Below the pieces are notes generated by a model that did no database searches, was not told the origin of the DNA, and worked only from the letters and a program-made list of their open reading frames with translations. Shown in pieces: positions 38,613-48,604 of a stretch of 64,000 nt of DNA (positions are counted from its first letter, which is position 1; every line of letters starts with the position of its first letter). The DNA lies in contig NZ_CP032094.1 of assembly GCF_003544875.1 (NCBI RefSeq), positions 806,001 to 870,000 of the forward strand, read 5' to 3'. The position numbers and the translations under genes are program-made. Source of the DNA: Vibrio alfacsensis (GTDB lineage Bacteria; Pseudomonadota; Gammaproteobacteria; Enterobacterales; Vibrionaceae).

Positions 38613-39857
38613 ATGGCATCATCTTTAATGACCTCACCCGGCTTTAGGTTTGCATTCCCCATTATATTAATGGGAGCAATCGGCCTAGGAATGGACCACA
38701 TTGTTCAAATGACCCAGTCAAACTGGGGCATCGCTGCTAACATGCCGTATATCTTACTCGGTTGTGCTTTGGTACTATGTTATTCCTTTAAGCAAGGCCG
38801 AGAATCGATGGTGTGCATCGCCATGTTGTTTGCATACTTCGTCATCCAAAATCGCCTTCAGACACCCTTGCAAACGGGCACAACACTCCTCGAACTCACT
38901 ATTTTGGCAACGCTTTTACCCGTCTCCTTTCTCGCGGTGTTCTTATTCAACAAAGAAGGCTTCGATTCAAAAGCCACACTGACCTACGTTGCTTTACTGC
39001 TTATGTTTATTTTTTGGTCTTACGTGACCTTAACGTATTACGTGGTTGGTGGATTTGATGAATGGACTGACAGTATTCTATTTATTGTACCCGCCGTGTC
39101 CAAATTGCCGCTGGTACTTGTGCTCTACTGCATTGGTATTGTTTGTTTTCTTGGCATACTTGTTCTTAAGAAAAACAAGATTATCCATGCGATGACTTAC
39201 TCTGCGATGGTCTTAGCAAGCGCGACTTTCATCTTCTTCGACGTTCAATATATCTCAAGTACAATGTTTACCTTAACGGGTCTATTGATCATCGTTTATT
39301 CAACGTCAGCGAGTCACCAACTTGCTTTCACCGATAGCCTCACTTTAATCCCCAGTCGACGCGCTTTGGACCTCGATCTTAAACATATGGGCAGAAAGTT
39401 CACGATCGCCATGCTCGACATCGATCACTTTAAAAAATTTAATGACACTTATGGGCATGATACCGGTGACGATGTCCTGAGAATGGTAGCCGCACGTATT
39501 ATGAAAACTCAAGGAGGAGCCAAAGTTTATCGATTTGGTGGAGAAGAGTTTACTATCGTCTTTAAAGGAAAATATTCCGAAGAGTGTGAAGAATATTTAG
39601 AAGAAACACGTGAAGCCATTGCTCAGTATGAAATGACGCTCAGAGATCAAGATTCTCGCCCAGATGACAATAAGCAAGGTAAAAAACAACGTGGTACTGC
39701 CAGTTCTAAGAACAAAACGGTATCTGTCACCGCTAGCTTTGGTGTAGCAGACAGTCGCAGTGCACGAAACCCGCTTGAGACAATTAAATTTGCAGATGAT
39801 GCTTTATACAAAGCCAAAAAAGCCGGCCGAAACTGCGTGAAGTTCAGCCGTGCTTGA
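38613..39857 (+). CDS. Membrane diguanylate cyclase
   Basis: The 414-residue protein has about eight membrane helices in the first 235 residues and a C-terminal GGDEF domain. The active site reads GGEEF; LDIDHFKKFND and GHDTGDDVL bind GTP and metal. No RxxD I-site precedes it, so product inhibition through that site is not expected. The domain carries a charged, Lys-rich insertion of about 25 residues before VSVTASFGVA. Second ATG at MTSPGF is an alternative start; the ribosome site is weak for either. It is divergent from the ComFB gene. Confidence 0.9.
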   Translation: MASSLMTSPGFRFAFPIILMGAIGLGMDHIVQMTQSNWGIAANMPYILLGCALVLCYSFKQGRESMVCIAMLFAYFVIQNRLQTPLQTGTTLLELTILATLLPVSFLAVFLFNKEGFDSKATLTYVALLLMFIFWSYVTLTYYVVGGFDEWTDSILFIVPAVSKLPLVLVLYCIGIVCFLGILVLKKNKIIHAMTYSAMVLASATFIFFDVQYISSTMFTLTGLLIIVYSTSASHQLAFTDSLTLIPSRRALDLDLKHMGRKFTIAMLDIDHFKKFNDTYGHDTGDDVLRMVAARIMKTQGGAKVYRFGGEEFTIVFKGKYSEECEEYLEETREAIAQYEMTLRDQDSRPDDNKQGKKQRGTASSKNKTVSVTASFGVADSRSARNPLETIKFADDALYKAKKAGRNCVKFSRA

Positions 39858-39925
39858 TTTTTATTCAAAGCCTAATAATGCCGTTCCCAGCGAGAATAAC
39901 GTGTTACTTTCGACGATTGGTATCA

Positions 39926-40900
39926 TTACATTTGGTTAAAGAAGAATACTAGGCTGCCACCTTTAAATGCACTTCCGTAATTTAAACTTAATCCAACCCC
40001 AACGTTTGTCACCAATGGAATATTGAATGGCGGTGTCATTAACCACCCCATGCTTGCCTCGTAGTAATGGTCCGTATTGAGTGGCTTTTCTGTATCGCCG
40101 CCGACGTCAACACGGTTAAAACTGGTGTAAAACGACTGAACCATGTTTTGCCAAATCGCAAGGCGATAAAAGACTTTTACGCCGTTTACCCAATACCAAC
40201 CCTCTGGATTAACCGTGTTATTTCCGTCCCCTAAATTGACGCCTACGCCATTAAAGTAGTGTGGTGAGGACCAGAAATACCAATTTCCGAAATGGCCGTT
40301 TTGTGAGTACTTAAGTGTCGCGTTAATTTCCCCTACCATCGCAAGTGAATTGGTATTTACATAGACACCATCGATCTGATCTTTGTAATCAAGAAGTGCA
40401 TCACTTCGGTAAGCGTAATCATTCTGATAATACATAAGATGCGTACCTGCCGCACCGCTTAGCGACACACTGCGCGACAAATAGGCCTCATGCTCCATTT
40501 CTAGGTATCCACCCAAAATCAATTCATCTAAGTCATCTGCCATCGCTGAATCTAAAGCATGCACTTTCTGTTGGCTAGATAACAAATAACCTCGCCCATT
40601 GACCTTTGTTTGGTAAGGCGAATAACGATAATTTCTTACGGGAACACTAAAAGGAAGTGACATGACAGTGATCTTTTTCCTTAGATCTACCGATTCCTCA
40701 TCGCCAAGTGACTCATCATCTAAATTCAAATATTCATTCGGATCAAAGTCGGAGAAACCGACAGTAAACACATCGCTATCGGAAAGAACAATGCTGGATG
40801 CAAAATTATAATCGAATTCTTTTTCTAATTGTTTTCCGACCGTACCGGCGCACGATGCTGAAGAGGCGAAGCACATCGCCAAGCAAACCAACTTACGCAT
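39926..40900 (-). CDS. Solitary outer-membrane beta-barrel protein (autotransporter-like)
   Basis: A 324-residue exported protein with a signal peptide ending SCA-GT. The mature part has many alternating aromatic strands (NWYFWSSPHYFNGVGVNLG, GWYWVNGVKVFYR) and ends in a short hydrophobic strand, VFFFNQM. It resembles the solitary autotransporter-barrel family found in vibrios. No passenger domain or catalytic site is seen. It converges on the diguanylate cyclase with 68 nt between. Confidence 0.65.
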   Translation of the reverse strand: MRKLVCLAMCFASSASCAGTVGKQLEKEFDYNFASSIVLSDSDVFTVGFSDFDPNEYLNLDDESLGDEESVDLRKKITVMSLPFSVPVRNYRYSPYQTKVNGRGYLLSSQQKVHALDSAMADDLDELILGGYLEMEHEAYLSRSVSLSGAAGTHLMYYQNDYAYRSDALLDYKDQIDGVYVNTNSLAMVGEINATLKYSQNGHFGNWYFWSSPHYFNGVGVNLGDGNNTVNPEGWYWVNGVKVFYRLAIWQNMVQSFYTSFNRVDVGGDTEKPLNTDHYYEASMGWLMTPPFNIPLVTNVGVGLSLNYGSAFKGGSLVFFFNQM

Positions 40901-41171
40901 ATCTCATTTAAACGAGTAAACGTCGTTCCATGACTTAGGTTATGTGTTCATCTTCCTATGAACCAAGGGCGCGCGATTTTGGCGCCAATATAGAAGAATT
41001 GCAAACGCTTTATTGGTCATTTAACCGATATAAAACTAGAGAAAGGATGACTATCACAAGTAAAACGTTTGCGACAGAAAAAGCACGTTGTCACCATGAT
41101 GCACTGCTCGTGAAAAGCGCTTCGAATTTGCACTTACTACGACCGGTATGTGACAATGTAACTGACGGTGC

Positions 41172-41247
41172 TAGGAATAAACAGAAATACTAGGCATAAA
41201 CAGAAATACTAGGCATAAACAGAAATACTAGGCATAAACAGAAATAC
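41172..41247 (+). repeat. Four tandem copies of a 19-bp unit
   Basis: The unit TAGGCATAAACAGAAATAC occurs four times without spacing; the first copy has one change (TAGGAATAAA). It lies in the 392-bp region between the barrel gene and the REC-GGDEF gene, which is otherwise without a convincing gene. Copy number may vary between strains. Confidence 0.95.
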
Positions 41248-41292
41248 CAATCAATCTTCTGTAATATTGTTCAATAGCAAGCGGAGTTAACC

Positions 41293-42291
41293 TTAAGAAT
41301 TTATTGAATTTCTTAAGGTGTATGTATTTCTGCCATCTGATTTCGATTGGTACATGGCAATATCCGCTTCAGAATAAATATCTTCGAGCTTTTCCTTACC
41401 AAAAGGAACAAACGAAAACACACCTTGTGACACCGTCACTCTTGTGGACGTATAAGAATACTCATGTGGATAGTTAAGATTATCGACCGCTTGTTTTACA
41501 CGCTTTGCTTCTTGTTCTGCTTGAATTTCATTGGTGTTGCTCAGTAAAACGACAAACTCTTCACCGCCATAACGACCCACGTATTCTTCTGCTCGATTAA
41601 ACGTTGTTCTTAGCTGATCTGCTAGAGCTTGTAGACATCGGTCTCCCTCTAAGTGTCCATAGTTGTCATTGAACGGTTTGAAGTAATCAACATCTAATAA
41701 TATCACCGTCATTGGCGCATTTTGACGACCATGCCAGGCAAGCATAGATTGGAGTTTTTTATCCATGTAGCGCCGGTTGTACAATCCGGTAAGGCCATCT
41801 TCATTGGCTTGATTTTTTAGCCATTGGTTCACTTTTTCTAGTTGAGCGGTTGCTTGTTTTAGCTCTCGCCTCATTTGTGCAATGCGCTGCATCGCCATCA
41901 ACTTTGACGTTAAAACCAACTTATCGACCGGCTTTATCAGATAATCGTCCCCACCGACATCAATGGCTTTAGCAATCATCTCAGGCTCTTCGTGTCCGCT
42001 AAGAAAGATGATAGGTATCCATTCTGGAAATGACTCTCGAATATGAAATGCTAATTCAAACCCATCCATATCAGGCATTGATATGTCCAGCAAGACTAAC
42101 TCAGGATCAAAGTCTTTATAGACATCAAGAGCCTCAATACCGCTACCAACAGCTTTGACTTCATGCCCTTGTTGTTTCAGACGTATCGCTAACTGCATGC
42201 GTTCAATCTGAATGTCATCCACCAATAGAATGCGCATTGATGTTCCGGTCAGTTGCATAAAGAATCCTTTCTTCTTATCGGTATCTTTCAA
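41293..42291 (-). CDS. REC-GGDEF response regulator (diguanylate cyclase)
   Basis: The 332-residue protein has an N-terminal receiver with Asp in LVLLDISMPDMDG (about residue 68) and KPVDKL. A coiled linker follows, then a GGDEF domain with GGEEF, LDVDYFKPFND and GHLEGDRCL. The position of the inhibitory I-site holds RAEE rather than RxxD, so it may be inactive. Phosphorylation by an unlinked kinase should drive dimerisation and c-di-GMP synthesis. A later start at MRILLVDD (residue 19) is possible. It contains a perfect matS site. Confidence 0.9.
   Translation of the reverse strand: MKDTDKKKGFFMQLTGTSMRILLVDDIQIERMQLAIRLKQQGHEVKAVGSGIEALDVYKDFDPELVLLDISMPDMDGFELAFHIRESFPEWIPIIFLSGHEEPEMIAKAIDVGGDDYLIKPVDKLVLTSKLMAMQRIAQMRRELKQATAQLEKVNQWLKNQANEDGLTGLYNRRYMDKKLQSMLAWHGRQNAPMTVILLDVDYFKPFNDNYGHLEGDRCLQALADQLRTTFNRAEEYVGRYGGEEFVVLLSNTNEIQAEQEAKRVKQAVDNLNYPHEYSYTSTRVTVSQGVFSFVPFGKEKLEDIYSEADIAMYQSKSDGRNTYTLRNSINS
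41427..41439. other. matS site (MatP binding), perfect
   Basis: GTGACACCGTCAC matches the consensus fully, inside the REC-GGDEF gene. Confidence 0.8.
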
Positions 42292-42556
42292 AGATATATC
42301 ATTTCTCTAATATCCAGCAAGGAACAATGACTTGTACTCGTGAACTCTAAACCGATAAAGAACAATTGCTCTGTTGTTATTGCTCTATTCTTACCGTTAA
42401 CAAGTGCCTTTCATGTCTAACAAATAACCTTAAATCGTAGATATCAATTTTCGTGCTATATTTTTGTTTAATGGTCACGTATTCAAATGGTTCTTATGGT
42501 AGCTATTTGATGCATTTGGTATTAATATTCCCGCCTTTTGTAACGAGAGACACACC

Positions 42557-42994
42557 ATGTCAGAAGCAACTAACAACGAAATCAAAAAAATCGATCTAGA
42601 AACCATTTCTCCTGAACTACGTAAAGTTATCGAATTTGACGAAGTACCAGAAGAAATGTTCGAGATGGTTACCTCTATCCATGAAGTGTCTGAAGAAGCA
42701 GTTCGTGCGTCTTGGGACGAAATGCCAGCAAGTGCACAAAACATTCTGGACAACTTTGAGCAATTCCACGCTTTAGTATCAGTAGGCCAAGCATTCGCAG
42801 GTCTTAATGTAATGGAAGAGTTCCCTACGCTAAATCTGCCAGAAAGCATGACAGATCAAGACAAGGAAGAGTACCGCTCTGAACTTCTTGACAATGTTCT
42901 TCACAACTGTGTGAAAGACATGGTTAAGCAAATGAAGAAAGCACGTCGCGATCCTATTCTTAAGCGTGAATTCAAAGAAGTATTTGTGAAGTAA
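42557..42994 (+). CDS. DUF3069 family protein
   Basis: A 145-residue acidic cytoplasmic protein, largely helical, starting MSEATNNEIKKIDLETISPE. It matches the Vibrio DUF3069 family, whose function is unknown. No membrane segment or motif was seen. It is monocistronic with 265 bp of AT-rich upstream sequence and a strong terminator. The coding sequence has the common-codon look of a well-expressed gene. Confidence 0.8.
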   Translation: MSEATNNEIKKIDLETISPELRKVIEFDEVPEEMFEMVTSIHEVSEEAVRASWDEMPASAQNILDNFEQFHALVSVGQAFAGLNVMEEFPTLNLPESMTDQDKEEYRSELLDNVLHNCVKDMVKQMKKARRDPILKREFKEVFVK

Positions 42995-43028
42995 TTCGTT
43001 CGCGGAATACTTTTACACTACTCAAAAC

Positions 43029-43056
43029 GAAAAGGCTGCAGTTGCAGCCTTTTATT
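43029..43056. terminator. Bidirectional terminator, DUF3069 gene and modC
   Basis: AAAAGGCTGCA (43030-43040) pairs with TGCAGCCTTTT (43043-43053). T and A tracts flank it on both strands. Confidence 0.9.
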
Positions 43057-43071
43057 ATCATTAAGATTGAG

Positions 43072-44178
43072 TTAATGATGCGCTAGAGCCATATCTCGTT
43101 GCGTAACACTAACGCCCTTAACTTGCGCGTAAACAGAATCACCAACATTTAAATTAAGATCATCGAGAGCCCATGGCGTGATCGTTGCCCACAAATGGCA
43201 CTCGTCAGCAAGTTTAAGTGAAACCGTAATACTTTGCTTGTCATCACCGGCGTTAAACTCTTCAATGGATGCGACCGTTGCAGGTAGAACATTTCGAATT
43301 GAGGTCGATACAGGTTTTTCTAATGCAATAGATACATCATTTGCACGAACTTGAAGACGTATCGGTTGTTCAGCTTCACCATCGATTTTCTGCACCCATA
43401 AGCAAACATTGGCCGCGAGTTTCACACACGTCAATGCATATTTATCGTGATGATGAGCGATCTTACCCTCAAACAAGCTACTATGGTCAGAAAACGACTG
43501 CCATGGGCGCATAGCGTGTGATGCCCACACCTCTTCCAATTTGCCAGACGTCATGATTCTACCGCTATCAAGAATCGCTAGATGCTGCGCAAGTCGCAAG
43601 ATCTCTTGTAAGCTGTGGGTGACATAAATAATGGGAATATTCACTTGCTCAGAGAGTTCTTCCAAAAATGGCATGACCTCTCGCTTACGTGGCATATCCA
43701 GTGAAGCGAGCGGTTCATCCATCAACAGTAGATTGGGTTTTGAGAGAAGTGCTCTTGCAATAGCAACGCGTTGTTTCTCACCGCCAGATAGCGAGATTGG
43801 AAAACGCTTTAACAACGGTTTAATAGCCAATAATTCTGTGACTTTATCGAAATACGAATCGTCTTTTTCTGTCACACCATACAGTAAATTCCCCTGCACG
43901 GAATAATGTGGGAACAATCGAGACTCTTGAAACACATACCCAATTTTACGTTGATGGGTTGGTAAATTAGTGCCTTTCTCGCTATCGAAAAGTACATGGT
44001 CTCCAACGGTGACTTTGCCATAGTGTGGGGTAACTAAACCACTGATAACGTTGATCAGCGTTGTTTTTCCTGCCCCTGAACGGCCAAATAGCGCACTGAT
44101 TCCGTTACCCGGTAACGACAAGTCGACATCAAAATGGGTGTCGCCAAGCATTTGTTTAAATTCAACTTTTATACTCAT
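43072..44178 (-). CDS. modC: Molybdate ABC transporter ATP-binding protein
   Basis: A 368-residue ABC ATPase with Walker A GRSGAGKT, signature LSGGEKQRV and Walker [15 protein letters not shown]-terminal Mop-type molybdate-binding region extends from about residue 290 ([14 protein letters not shown] onward). It powers ModB for molybdate import. The ATG shares one base with the modB stop (TAATG). Confidence 0.95.
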   Translation of the reverse strand: MSIKVEFKQMLGDTHFDVDLSLPGNGISALFGRSGAGKTTLINVISGLVTPHYGKVTVGDHVLFDSEKGTNLPTHQRKIGYVFQESRLFPHYSVQGNLLYGVTEKDDSYFDKVTELLAIKPLLKRFPISLSGGEKQRVAIARALLSKPNLLLMDEPLASLDMPRKREVMPFLEELSEQVNIPIIYVTHSLQEILRLAQHLAILDSGRIMTSGKLEEVWASHAMRPWQSFSDHSSLFEGKIAHHHDKYALTCVKLAANVCLWVQKIDGEAEQPIRLQVRANDVSIALEKPVSTSIRNVLPATVASIEEFNAGDDKQSITVSLKLADECHLWATITPWALDDLNLNVGDSVYAQVKGVSVTQRDMALAHH

Positions 44179-44864
44179 TACCTGGTTCCCAATCTTACCG
44201 TCGCTTTACGATGTAACCATTCCGAAATCATCAAAGTCGACAATGCCAGTGCAATTGAAATAATACACAAACGCGCCGCTTCCATTTCGGCTCCTGGCGT
44301 TTCAATAAAGTTATACATCGCTAACGGAATGGTTTGAGTCTCGCCTGGGATATTAGAGACAAAGCTGATCGTTGCGCCGAACTCACCAAGGCTGCGTGCA
44401 AACGAAAGCATCGTCCCCGTGATAATACCCGGTATCGTTAACGGTAATGTGATGGTAAAAAAAACTTTGATTGGTGATGCCCCTAACGTAGAGGCCGCAT
44501 GCTCTAGCTTAGGATCCACATTATCTAAACTTAATCGTACTGAGCGAACCATCAATGGCAATGCGACGACGATACAGGCGACAACGGCCCCTTTCCAATT
44601 AAAGCTAAACACCAGCCCAAAGTGCTCATAAAGCCAACTACCCATAAATCCTTGTCGACCGAGCGAAATCAAGAGCAAATAGCCAATCACCACTGGCGGT
44701 AAGACTAATGGTAAATGAATCAAGCTGTCTAAAACTGATTTTCCAACAAACGATTTACGTGAAAGGATCCAAGCTAGTGCTACGCCAAGCGGTATCAACC
44801 AGATAACCGCATACCCACCGACTTTAAGGCTCAACATCAAAGCTTGGTATTCAAGTTCTGTCAC
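44178..44864 (-). CDS. modB: Molybdate ABC transporter permease
   Basis: A 228-residue inner-membrane permease with five to six helices. The EAA-type loop [20 protein letters not shown] contacts ModC. It lies 72 nt downstream of modA, the spacer holding a partial repeat of the modA end. Confidence 0.95.
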   Translation of the reverse strand: MTELEYQALMLSLKVGGYAVIWLIPLGVALAWILSRKSFVGKSVLDSLIHLPLVLPPVVIGYLLLISLGRQGFMGSWLYEHFGLVFSFNWKGAVVACIVVALPLMVRSVRLSLDNVDPKLEHAASTLGASPIKVFFTITLPLTIPGIITGTMLSFARSLGEFGATISFVSNIPGETQTIPLAMYNFIETPGAEMEAARLCIISIALALSTLMISEWLHRKATVRLGTR

Positions 44865-44936
44865 TCTATCCCCTTATTACTGATAACCATACAAGGCTAC
44901 TTAGAACCGACTTAGATTACTTATCATTGACTTTGA

Positions 44937-45689
44937 TTACTGGAAACCATACTGAGCAAATACTTGTTGCGCATCGGATGACTGCAAATATTCAAAAAGC
45001 TGTTTCGATTCAGTTGAATCTTTAACAATAGCTGCTGGATAAATAATAGCGGTATGAGAGTTATCAGCTAATTCTCCAACAATTTTCACCTTGTTAGACA
45101 GTTGCGCATCCGTTTGATAAACAATCCCTAAGGGTGCTTCCCCCCTTTCAACCAGCGCGAGTGCCATACGTACATTCTTGGCGGGTGCAATCTGTCTTTC
45201 TAAGGCTTTCCATATTCCAAGATGGGTTAATGACTCTTTTGCATACATACCCGCAGGGACCGACATTGGATTCCCTAACGCAAGACGCTGCCCCTCTAAT
45301 ACTTGTTGCCAAGCATTCAAATCTGAAAAGTTAAAACTTACCGTGTCGGAAGACTTAGGAGCAATCACGACAAGGCGATTGTGAACTAAATTAGTGACAC
45401 TGTCACGAGGAATCACCCCTGAATCCACCAAGTAATCCATCCATTTAGTGTTTGCCGATATGAAAATATCAGCTGGTGCACCATTGGTAATTTGTCGGGC
45501 AATCGACGATGAACCACCATACACAGAGGTGACGGATACATCGTATTTATGTTCAAATTTTTGCACAATCTCATCAATGGCATTGGTCATAGAAGACGCT
45601 GCGTATATTTTGAGATCAGTCGCCGCGTACGCTGATGATGAAACACTCAATATTGCCGTTAAGCAAGCATGAACTGTCCATGCTTTCAT
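44937..45689 (-). CDS. modA: Molybdate-binding periplasmic protein
   Basis: A 250-residue solute-binding protein with a signal peptide ending AYA-AT. The oxyanion-binding segments YAASSMTNAIDEI and YGGSSSIARQI are as in ModA, with NPMSVPAGMYAKE further on. It delivers molybdate to ModBC. First gene of modABC. Molybdenum supply fits the anaerobic functions elsewhere in the window. Confidence 0.95.
   Translation of the reverse strand: MKAWTVHACLTAILSVSSSAYAATDLKIYAASSMTNAIDEIVQKFEHKYDVSVTSVYGGSSSIARQITNGAPADIFISANTKWMDYLVDSGVIPRDSVTNLVHNRLVVIAPKSSDTVSFNFSDLNAWQQVLEGQRLALGNPMSVPAGMYAKESLTHLGIWKALERQIAPAKNVRMALALVERGEAPLGIVYQTDAQLSNKVKIVGELADNSHTAIIYPAAIVKDSTESKQLFEYLQSSDAQQVFAQYGFQ
45394..45406. 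other. matS site (MatP binding), perfect
   Basis: GTGACACTGTCAC matches the consensus fully, inside modA. Confidence 0.8.
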
Positions 45690-45723
45690 AAAATGACTCC
45701 GCTGCTAAACAAGTGGTAAACAG

Positions 45724-45747
45724 AAAATGGGGATAAATCCCCTTTTG
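45724..45747. terminator. Hairpin between cobQ and modA
   Basis: GGGGA and TCCCC flank a short A-rich loop, with AAAA before and TTTT after, so it can act on both strands. On the minus strand it follows modA's upstream gene cobQ. Confidence 0.65.
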
Positions 45748-45774
45748 TTTAGGCTTCAAATGGTAATAAATGGT

Positions 45775-47226
45775 TTATTTAAACAAGAAATCAAGCGTCA
45801 TATGTTGTTCTATCGCATCCGCAATACGATTGATGCCTTGTTCTTTAAGTTGTTCGAAGTTTTGTTGTTTTATTTGACTACCGTTTACCCAACCAGTTAT
45901 CAAGCTCAAAGCTTTAGCCTCATCAAAGAGACCATGTAAATAGGTGCCCATGACCTGCCCACACTCACTTATCGCGCCTTCGAACTCTCCTGATGAAAGA
46001 ATGAGAGGTTGTTTCTCTTGTACTATCGTCTTCCCAACGTGAATTTCATACCCTTTCACCACCGTAACTTGACCATCGAGGTTTAATTGAGCTTCGGTAT
46101 GAGTGAGCTTCTTGCTATCGGTGAGTACTGTATTCACATTCAGTAAACCAAGACCTTGGCTTTGCCCTGGATCACCCTCCACGCCGAGCGGATCATCAAT
46201 GATCTTGCCTAGCATTTGATAGCCGCCGCATATCCCAATCACTTTACCACCTAAGCGGACATGGCGTTGGATATCTTTGTCCCACCCTTGACTACGTAGA
46301 TAATCTAAATCATCTCTTACCGATTTAGAGCCTGGGAGTATGACAAGATCGGCCTTATCAATTTTTTCGCCTTTGCCGACATATCGTAGATTAATATCTG
46401 GATTTAAGCGCAACGCATCAAAATCCGTATGATTACTGATTCGAGTAACCACAGGAACAACAACGTTAAGTTTTACTTCATTCGCCAATTCTTGTTGTGA
46501 AGTAATGGCGTCTTCTGCTTCTAGATTCAATCCATGCAAATATGGCAACACGCCGAGCACTGGCTTACCTGTTTTTTCTTCAAGCCAATCTAGACCAGAT
46601 TGAAGTAAGCTAATGTCACCGCGGAATCGATTAATAACAAAACCTTTTACCCGTGCCTGTTCAGACTCCGATAACAACGCCAACGTGCCATATAGGTGCG
46701 CAAAAACGCCGCCTCGGTCAATATCGGCAATGATAATCACGGGCACATCCGCTTCTTCAGCAAACCCCATGTTAGCGATATCGTTTTCTCTTAAATTAAT
46801 TTCAGCGGGGCTACCTGCCCCTTCAATCATCACAGAGTCAAATTCTTCAGTCAGACGTTCAAATGAATCAAGAACCGTCCCCATGGCGACTTTCTTGTAA
46901 TCATGGAAACCAACTGCATCCATATTTGATAACGCTTTACCTTGAAGGATGATTTGAGCCCCGGTGTCACTATTGGGTTTAATCAACACCGGATTCATAT
47001 GAACCGTTGGCTCTATATTGCTCGCTTGTGCCTGTACCGCCTGTGCTCTACCTATCTCGCCACCATCTTTGGTCACCGCGCTATTTAATGCCATATTTTG
47101 TGGTTTAAATGGGGCAACCTTTATCCCTCTCCGAGCGAGAACCCGGCATAAACCTGCCACAAGGACACTTTTTCCGGCATCTGAAGTGGTGCCTTGAACC
47201 ATTAACGAAGGGATTGCTGATTTCAT
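45775..47226 (-). CDS. cobQ: Cobyric acid synthase
   Basis: A 483-residue amidotransferase that adds four amides to adenosylcobyrinic acid diamide. The ATP-binding GTTSDAGKS lies near residues 12-20, and KPQNMALNS follows. The glutaminase domain has [10 protein letters not shown] with the catalytic Cys near 332 and a later YLHGLFD His. The ATG at 47226 begins the conserved part; an upstream in-frame TTG at 47259 is less likely. No other cobalamin genes are adjacent, and no riboswitch was recognised. Confidence 0.93.
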   Translation of the reverse strand: MKSAIPSLMVQGTTSDAGKSVLVAGLCRVLARRGIKVAPFKPQNMALNSAVTKDGGEIGRAQAVQAQASNIEPTVHMNPVLIKPNSDTGAQIILQGKALSNMDAVGFHDYKKVAMGTVLDSFERLTEEFDSVMIEGAGSPAEINLRENDIANMGFAEEADVPVIIIADIDRGGVFAHLYGTLALLSESEQARVKGFVINRFRGDISLLQSGLDWLEEKTGKPVLGVLPYLHGLNLEAEDAITSQQELANEVKLNVVVPVVTRISNHTDFDALRLNPDINLRYVGKGEKIDKADLVILPGSKSVRDDLDYLRSQGWDKDIQRHVRLGGKVIGICGGYQMLGKIIDDPLGVEGDPGQSQGLGLLNVNTVLTDSKKLTHTEAQLNLDGQVTVVKGYEIHVGKTIVQEKQPLILSSGEFEGAISECGQVMGTYLHGLFDEAKALSLITGWVNGSQIKQQNFEQLKEQGINRIADAIEQHMTLDFLFK

Positions 47227-47388
47227 GAGCGCTTTTAATGAGAAAAAGAAGTTGTGCAATCATAACGTTATCTTTGCATGAGACTCAAGAAAATGAATCG
47301 AATATGAATGCACATATCAGCAAAGGTTCAAATATGGTTTGTTTTAATAACACCATCAAAAACGAACACCTATTTAGAGAATCAAATC

Positions 47389-47760
47389 ATGAACAAAACG
47401 GTTATCGCTACAATCGCTGCACTGGCTATCGCTCCTACTTTCGCTATGGCTAAAGACCACCATCATGCTCAATCAAGCGTTCAATTTAACGGACCAGTAA
47501 CCGTAGAGAAAGTAGATGCCCTGATCAAAGACTCCAATATGTTTACTGAAAAGAACGTTGTGGTTGAGGGGAATTTACTCCGACAAACTCGCGCTGATAA
47601 ATTCATCTTTAGTGACGGTTCTGGCGAGATTGTTGTAGAGCTAGATGATGATATTCACTTAGCATCACCTATCGATCACACGACAAAAGTTCGTCTATTT
47701 GGAGAGTTTGAGGGCGGGAGTAAACCAGAAATCGAAGTTGAACAAATTGTTGTTCTGTAA
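47389..47760 (+). CDS. YgiW/YdeI-type periplasmic OB-fold stress protein
   Basis: A 123-residue exported protein. The ATG at 47389 opens a signal peptide ending FAMA-KD; an in-frame start at 47308 would add residues before it and is unlikely. The mature OB-fold domain (VEGNLLRQTRADKFIFSDGS, GEIVVELDDD) is typical of the BOF/YgiW family linked to envelope and oxidative stress. A His-rich start (DHHHA) may bind metal. It is monocistronic. Confidence 0.85.
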   Translation: MNKTVIATIAALAIAPTFAMAKDHHHAQSSVQFNGPVTVEKVDALIKDSNMFTEKNVVVEGNLLRQTRADKFIFSDGSGEIVVELDDDIHLASPIDHTTKVRLFGEFEGGSKPEIEVEQIVVL

Positions 47761-47899
47761 CGATTACTGCCTAGCAGCTTTGGTTGTCATCTAACTGCTA
47801 TTTTGCCTCTTCTTTAGGCAATATAACTACACGCATCAGCGCCTTGTCCTAGTGTGCTGGGTATAACGGAACACCTTAAATACCATGCGTTTTACATTT

Positions 47900-47927
47900 T
47901 GGTCTGCTTCTTGCAGGCCATTTTTTT
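47900..47927 (+). terminator. Terminator before the small barrel gene
   Basis: TGGTCTGC (47900-47907) pairs with GCAGGCCA (47913-47920, one G-U pair) and is followed by seven Ts. It is 140 nt after the YgiW-like stop, so it may end a long 3' region or a small RNA. Confidence 0.8.
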
Positions 47928-47959
47928 AATTCGTATTTTATTCTTGCCCGGAGATACCC

Positions 47960-48496
47960 ATGCTAGGTAAAGCTCTAAAGGTTGCAGCCTTTGGTTTATG
48001 CGCTGTTTTGCCACTTTCTGCACACGCTAACAATTTCAACTACAACGTGATGGAATTTCGTATGGGTACAAGCCCAGGTACATTCGGTGGCGAAGTGACG
48101 ACATACTTTACAGAAAACACGCACTTTATTGCCCGTGCAGACAGTGAATTCAGTGGTGACTGGGACATCGCTGGTGGTATCGGTTTTAACGGTCCTGCAG
48201 GCCAGTTTGCTGATATTTTTGGCCAAATGCTCGTCCACAACATTAAAGAAAGCGGCGGCGACAAAATTGGCGATGTATGGAAAACCGAAGTCAACATCGG
48301 CACTCGTATTTGGTTAATGCAAAACATGGAGATTCACGGGCGCATTGGGCAATTGATTGATAATGAGGGGAACAACTCCGTATACAACGTAGGTGCACGC
48401 TTCCACTCAACTCAACAATTATCTCTTGGTGCGGATTTTAAAAATACCGGTGTGTATGGAACACAATTGGTAATGTCTGCGCGCTTCGCATTTTAA
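47960..48496 (+). CDS. Small outer-membrane beta-barrel-like protein
   Basis: A 178-residue exported protein with signal peptide ending AHA-NN. The mature part has about eight amphipathic strands (VMEFRMGTSPGTFGGEVTTY and similar) and ends in SARFAF, a C-terminal Phe typical of outer-membrane proteins assembled by BAM. No specific family is recognised. A GGAG ribosome site precedes the ATG and a terminator follows. Confidence 0.7.
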   Translation: MLGKALKVAAFGLCAVLPLSAHANNFNYNVMEFRMGTSPGTFGGEVTTYFTENTHFIARADSEFSGDWDIAGGIGFNGPAGQFADIFGQMLVHNIKESGGDKIGDVWKTEVNIGTRIWLMQNMEIHGRIGQLIDNEGNNSVYNVGARFHSTQQLSLGADFKNTGVYGTQLVMSARFAF

Positions 48497-48604
48497 TCTA
48501 GGGCATTTCGTATCATGTAATCCCCTTAGACGTGGCTAATATCTACGAAAGTGATTTATCCACGAAACTGAGAGTTTTACTAAGAGTGTTCGGTAGACCA
48601 TAAT

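Noticed and set aside
40942..41193. 83-codon frame upstream of the 19-bp repeats
   Set aside because: No ribosome site, composition unlike neighbouring genes, and its end runs into the tandem repeat.
41172..41247. CRISPR array
   Set aside because: The repeats are directly adjacent with no spacers and there are no cas genes.
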